From positions 893,001 through 957,000 of the forward strand of contig JAPTMU010000032.1 of assembly GCA_028583405.1 (NCBI GenBank): DNA of 64,000 nucleotides, given 5' to 3'. Shown here one piece after another: positions 46,487 through 64,000 of this stretch (position 1 is its first letter; each line of letters opens with the position of its first letter). This DNA comes from Pogonophryne albipinna (Eukaryota > Chordata > Actinopteri > Perciformes > Artedidraconidae). The translations under genes and the position numbers were made by a program. Below the pieces are notes generated by a model, which was not told the DNA's origin, made no database searches, and saw nothing but the letters and a program-made list of their open reading frames with translations.

Positions 46487-46977
46487 ATTGTGCCCCCCTC
46501 AGAAAATAACTGGCCCCAGCCTGACCCCCCCAGTCAAATTGGTCTAGAACCGCCATAATCAATTACAGTTTATTCTTTGTGGAATCAAGAGGCTTTCACT
46601 CCTTTCTTCAGATATTTTTGTTGGCAGTTTTGATGATGGAATATATATTGTACATACGTTATACTCCATAAAGCATGCGGTCTATTGTTGATGAGGAAAG
46701 ATGCTCAGGAGTTTTCTGAAAGTCCACTTTTCAGATTTATCATGGGATTGAAGCAAAAGGAACAACTGATACTCAACATAGAAGGATTCCAGTTTGTTTT
46801 TATACTGATATTGTACATAGCACAGAACAAAGAGCTTGTAGCAGCACTTTTGGCTCATACTAACCCTTTTACAGTTTAATTTGACATTCAGATGTGATTG
46901 TATGAGTGGAATGTACTCTGTGATGTTCTAACATTAGATATCATTTTGTACTCTTTGATAAAAGTTGCTTTGGCCCA

Positions 46978-46983
46978 AATAAA
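46978..46983 (+). promoter_or_regulatory. plekho2: plekho2 polyadenylation signal
   Basis: AATAAA followed about 20 bases later by a GT-rich stretch (TTTATGTTGTGTGC), the usual downstream element. It is the last such signal before ankdd1a. Confidence 0.6.
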
Positions 46984-47000
46984 AAAGGGAAATTATCTGT

Positions 47001-47530
47001 TTATGTTGTGTGCTTTTTAATTCAGTTGTAGCTCTAGAAAGCATAAGAAATATGTATTAAAGAAATGTAAAAAAATACATTTTCTTTTGGAAAAAACCCT
47101 GCTAAAGGTTTCCAATGTAATGCTATTCAGTTTAATAAAAAAACGTTTTGAAATAGTACTGTATTAGTTAACATTTTTTGCAACAATGCAGGTAAATGCG
47201 TAAGAAGTAAACTAAATACATGTAAAATACGTAGAATAGGATGAGCTGAAAAAAGAATGTCAAAGGAATTTCTGTACAATGATAAAACACTGCTTACTGT
47301 AGTAATACATAATTAAATATGTGAAATCCACTTCCATACTCGGATGTTAAAACCATAGGTTAAAACCATACAGTCTATGGTTAAAACATTAAAACAATTA
47401 TTTGTCGTTTAACTCTTCTCTATTTGGCTTGACAGAAGTTACTCGTTTTATTTTGAATGTCTTGGCCGGAAGTCATATTTTCACAGTTTTACCGAGTGTT
47501 GCTTGACAGAAGTAACTGATGTAGTCACTA
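47001..47530. other. Intergenic DNA between plekho2 and ankdd1a
   Basis: AT-rich and featureless by eye. Confidence 0.5.
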
Positions 47531-47663
47531 GGTTTCTCAATACTCTAATTTCCCCTCCTCGACTCCAATCCTCGAGACTTAGTCCCGCCCACAGGACATG
47601 CGAGCGGAGGACTGAGGAGGGGAACTGAGGAGAGAGGAGGGGAAATTAGAGTATTGAGAAACC
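47531..47663. repeat. Inverted repeat just upstream of ankdd1a
   Basis: Arms 47531-47560 and 47634-47663 are perfect 30-bp inverted copies (GGTTTCTCAATACTC...). The GC-rich loop contains ACTCCAATCCTCGAG and AGTCCCGCCC. Could be a small MITE; no clear target duplication. Confidence 0.85.
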
Positions 47664-47770
47664 TCTACTGGGTCCAGCCTCCTCTCTGCTGGTAAAGATA
47701 CTACAGCTGTACAATGAGAGGAGGGGTGATAGCCCAGAGTCATAGGAGGTGTCTTTAAAACAGCTCAAAG
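47664..47770 (+). promoter_or_regulatory. ankdd1a: ankdd1a proximal promoter and 5' leader
   Basis: Between the inverted repeat and the start codon. TCTTTAAAACAG about 20 bases before the ATG is not positioned as a TATA box for a leader of normal length. Start of transcription undetermined. Confidence 0.4.
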
Positions 47771-60916
<13,146 letters not shown>

Positions 60917-61782
60917 GTATAGTAACACACACACACACACGCACGCATCAAGTCAGTAATTATACCAAGCCTGTCACCATAACTGCTTTTGTTACGTTTT
61001 CATTGTCCCATAAGTAATTACGATATTATTATATATATTACTGTCATTTTTAAACTATTTAATGCAAATGTTATAATGATCAAATAAAAGCATAGTAATG
61101 CAATGTTCCCTTTACAGAGAGCAGCACAGACATTGAAATTGGGATGTCAAAAACATATTGAAGTATCCAAAATAGTAAATAAAACATGAATAAAATGAGT
61201 CCACACAACCAAACAGTAAATTAAATGGCTCTCGGTATATGTCAGGGAAAACACTGCTGTTAATGTAAGTGCAATAGAGATGCACAAAAATAATCTTGGT
61301 CATGTCCATATTTGATGGAAAAGTGGAGAAGGTAATTTATTTTTTGTCTAATTGTACTTAAGCAAAGGCTAACACTGTTCAATCGTTAAGAGATCCAATA
61401 TTTATTTGTTGGGTTTCAAAACCGCACCTCAGCTAATCTAAAGTGAGCTGGAGTGCATCCATCATTCATGATTTAAAGGCTTCTTTAAACAAACCGCATA
61501 CAGCAGGATGTGTTCTGACGTCATATCCTGTGTATACTGCCAGCTTCATGTTTGCTCCAGCAGCTTTAAGTATCCCAATGCCAGTCTTCACTGAGGAGCT
61601 GAGTGAGAGAAATGCCACGGTCACTAGTGAGTCGTGACGTGTACTGTGTAGCACATACAAATGCCACCAGAGTTTTTTTTTTTTATCTAATGTCTAATTT
61701 ATGTAGCCAATATTTATAAAAAAAAGTCATGCAACTTTTTACTGTGATTTCATGAAAAGTGTCTTCCAAAATAAAATGTGAA
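60917..61782. other. ankdd1a intron 6, first part
   Basis: Short CA repeat at about 60928-60945; otherwise AT-rich and unassigned. Confidence 0.6.
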
Positions 61783-62120
61783 AGGCCCTATTCTGCTTTT
61801 CAGGGTTTCCCTTTCCTCTAGTGTGTTACGTTTTTTTCTGTGCATGTAAATAGTCTGCAAAGGCCTGAAACGCCTCCAGACTCCTTTGTTTACTTCAGGT
61901 ACATAGTAACACTCGCCGTTCGAATTGCTAGCACATGGTACGTGATAGGCTAAGGGACGGGACATCTCTAAGCAGTTGACCAATCACAACAGAGATGGCC
62001 AGCTAACCAATCAGATCAGACTGGGCTCTGGTTTCAGACAGAGGGTGAAAAGAGGTGCTGCAGCACAGGCAGTATGTGAACAATAAAGAGCGAGAGAGAG
62101 TATGAGAGAATATGTCCTCT
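61783..62120. mobile_element. TTAA-type MITE (AGGCCCTATTCTGC family)
   Basis: Left end AGGCCCTATTCTGCTTTT after TGAA (one base off TTAA); right end ATATGTCCTCT before TTAA (62121-62124). Shares GTGCATGTAAAT and GACCAATCACAACAGA with 59007-59368. Confidence 0.7.
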
Positions 62121-62124
62121 TTAA

Positions 62125-63730
62125 ATCTACCGGCGGGTTTGTCCAAACCCTATGGGATTAGTTTTGTATCTTAAAGATAAAGCAACACTTTCTCAGAATA
62201 AAGCAAAACTATGAATTCAAAAGAAAAAAAACGGAGTCAAGCAAAATAAAATAAATTTCAAAACTATAAGTTGCAAACAAATCATTTGTGTAATCATGTA
62301 AACTATAAATATTTTTTCTTTGTTTTAACATAGGTTTTTGTTTGCAGTTCTTGTTTCTTCTTTCTCAATGATCAGACTTTTGCTCTCGCTGCAGCTCTTC
62401 TCGTTTGCGCTCCCTCATTTTTTGATTGAGATTCTGACACAAACATCCCAGGTGGGCGGGACTTTCAGGAGTGTGTCCCCATTGGCTACTCAGTTTTTGA
62501 GTGACAGCCCACTACACCACAGATCATACAGTGCAACTCATGCAGCAAACTCCGGAGTCCACTCGGCCACGTTAGTGTCGGTGTCTCCTGGGGTTTCATG
62601 AACATATCGGACTTATCTTATGGATTGCTGTGCATTATACTTGTGATGTGTAGTTCATACTTTATTCCAACTTTAAATATTTTAATACCTGAACACACTG
62701 CTGCTGTTCAATAATTTCCCAATTTGGGATTGATAAAGTGTACGTCTACTTATTTTATAGATTAAAAAAACACATCTATGTATTTTTAAGCTAAAGGTGA
62801 TACACAATATAAACTGTATACTGTTATTTTTTCAAAGATATGTTACATTTCAAAAGCATATATTGCTATGTTTAGGACAAACAAATTCTACAATATAAAA
62901 GTGGCAGATTTGCTTTATTAAACAGACCAGACCTAGGCTGCATTCCAACACAATTAGGAACATGCTCACATCTTACTATGTTGGTCTGAAGAGCTGAAGC
63001 ATTCATACACAATGTGTTGTCTCATTCTGTATCCTGTGAGAAAATGATATACATTTAGCATTAAAAACTCGACATACTATTCCTAGCCTGAGGAAGATAT
63101 GAATAATCAACAGATTTGAATTGAATCTCTAACATTTTCATGTAGAATAAAGACAAAAGAGTGATTATACAAATTACATTTATTGAAATTTGAACCAGAA
63201 GAAGAAGTCTCAAAGAATGTTTTAAATAAAAGGACATAAAACAAAAAGGTGGATAATAATAAAATCTATTAAATGTATATGTAAAGACATTTGGCCAAAT
63301 GAAATGACAGTGAGCCAGTGATAACAGTAACGCCCAGCGTGGATGAAGATGGTGCAGGTCTTTCTTCATGCCCCCCCCCGTGCTGTCCCCTCAGAGGAAG
63401 TGGGAAAACGGGATAAGACTCTGGACGCCACACTGTCTCAATGATCCACACTGTTAATATGAGAGGAAAATAAATGTTTTAGGAAATGAAAAATATGAAG
63501 TTAACAAATAAAACACAGCTCATGGACGGTAGGTTTTCCTACAAAGTTAACTCAGCCTCCATTGATTTTCATATCAAATTAGCGTGTTCATAAAATAAGC
63601 TATCATGGCTTATACTTGCATATCTAAACAGAATCATGAGAGCCTGTTGGTAGAGTCAGGCACACGAGTCCGTTTGAGTGTGTGCGCCGGTGTCTGAACG
63701 CTCACTCACTGCTAGCTATGTAGCTAACTG
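62125..63730. other. ankdd1a intron 6, no recognised exon
   Basis: I looked for the next ankyrin-type exon (TALHLAA-like) and did not find it. AT-rich with no clear repeat ends. Confidence 0.5.
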
Positions 63731-63733
63731 TTA

Positions 63734-64000
63734 CGGCCCGTCTACACTACAGGCATCGAAAAATGCTTTCAACGCTTCGCCCATTCATTTGAATGGGGTG
63801 ACGTAGAAGATTTGTAATCTTCGCCGAACTGCATTGTGGGGAGCATGGCTTTGCAAGCATCACGAGCATCTATCGGCATCAACTTTTGAGGCTCGATGTT
63901 TGGCATCAGCCAATCAAATCCCGTTTATGCAATTCCCGCCAGTACAAGCGCTAGCCAATCAAACCGCGTGCAAGCTGGGAGAGAGTTCATTTCCTCATAT
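63734..64000. mobile_element. Probable Harbinger-like MITE, cut by the window edge
   Basis: TTA (63731-63733), then CGGCCCGTCTACACTACAGG, a GC-rich terminus like that of 4092-5976. The other end is outside the window, so the call is tentative. Confidence 0.35.

Larger units (their letters stand above)
45006..46555. mobile_element. Inverted-repeat element in the plekho2 3' region
   Basis: Left end TTAGGGGTGGTTCTATGGGG and right end GGTCTAGAACCGCCATAAT are imperfect inverted copies. The target duplication is unclear. Contains the hAT pieces at 45110 and 45851. Confidence 0.5.
43680..47000 (+). other. plekho2: plekho2 3' untranslated region (inferred extent)
   Basis: From the stop codon to just after the AATAAA at 46978. 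Unique-looking at 43680-45000 and 46560-47000; interrupted by transposon DNA at 45006-46555. An earlier cleavage site cannot be excluded. Confidence 0.5.

Overview
The window is vertebrate, almost certainly teleost fish, nuclear DNA. Two spliced genes on the + strand can be rebuilt from it: plekho2 (PH-domain adaptor, seven coding exons, 18851-43679) and the first six exons of ankdd1a (ankyrin repeat and death domain protein, 47771-60916, running off the right edge). The two genes are also neighbours in human, which supports both calls. Every proposed exon is joined by GT/AG sites, and the reading phase is kept at every junction.

Layout. 1-18500 is a repeat-dense flank without a host gene. 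It holds a five-deep stack of nested DNA transposons (3496-6553), a second four-deep stack inside a long-inverted-repeat element (7211-10933), a tRNA-type SINE, a dead DIRS-type retrotransposon (about 11416-14095), and a TTAA-flanked element filled with other elements (14301-16991). The plekho2 promoter and first exon follow, then a 14 kb first intron containing a 23-bp minisatellite split by a foldback hAT element (22265-24449) and a 5'-truncated LINE. The other plekho2 introns carry Harbinger-like and TTAA-flanked MITEs, a hAT with a TTF-type zinc-finger remnant, short perfect hairpins, and a 210-bp direct repeat on either side of exons 4-5. The plekho2 3' end (43680 to about 47000) is interrupted by nested hAT DNA. 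ankdd1a starts about 0.8 kb after the plekho2 polyadenylation signal. Its 9.4 kb first intron contains a Kolobok-type THAP transposon (48704-52140), a small deletion derivative of the same element (52378-52677), an L2-like LINE and a 21-bp minisatellite (55013-56092), all lying between inverted repeats at 48106-48349 and 56283-56538.

How things relate. The host genes are ordinary; the main interest is the transposon archaeology. Many elements still show target-site duplications, so insertion order can be read directly: 8-bp for hAT, TTAA for the Kolobok-like groups, TTA or TAA for Harbinger-like ones. I did not find a new multi-gene system. The least explained items are the long-inverted-repeat element at 7211-10933, the inverted-repeat-bounded segment in ankdd1a intron 1, and the run of unrelated-looking TTAA-flanked families. 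No tRNA, rRNA or CRISPR features were seen. All family names come from recognising motifs by eye, without database searches.
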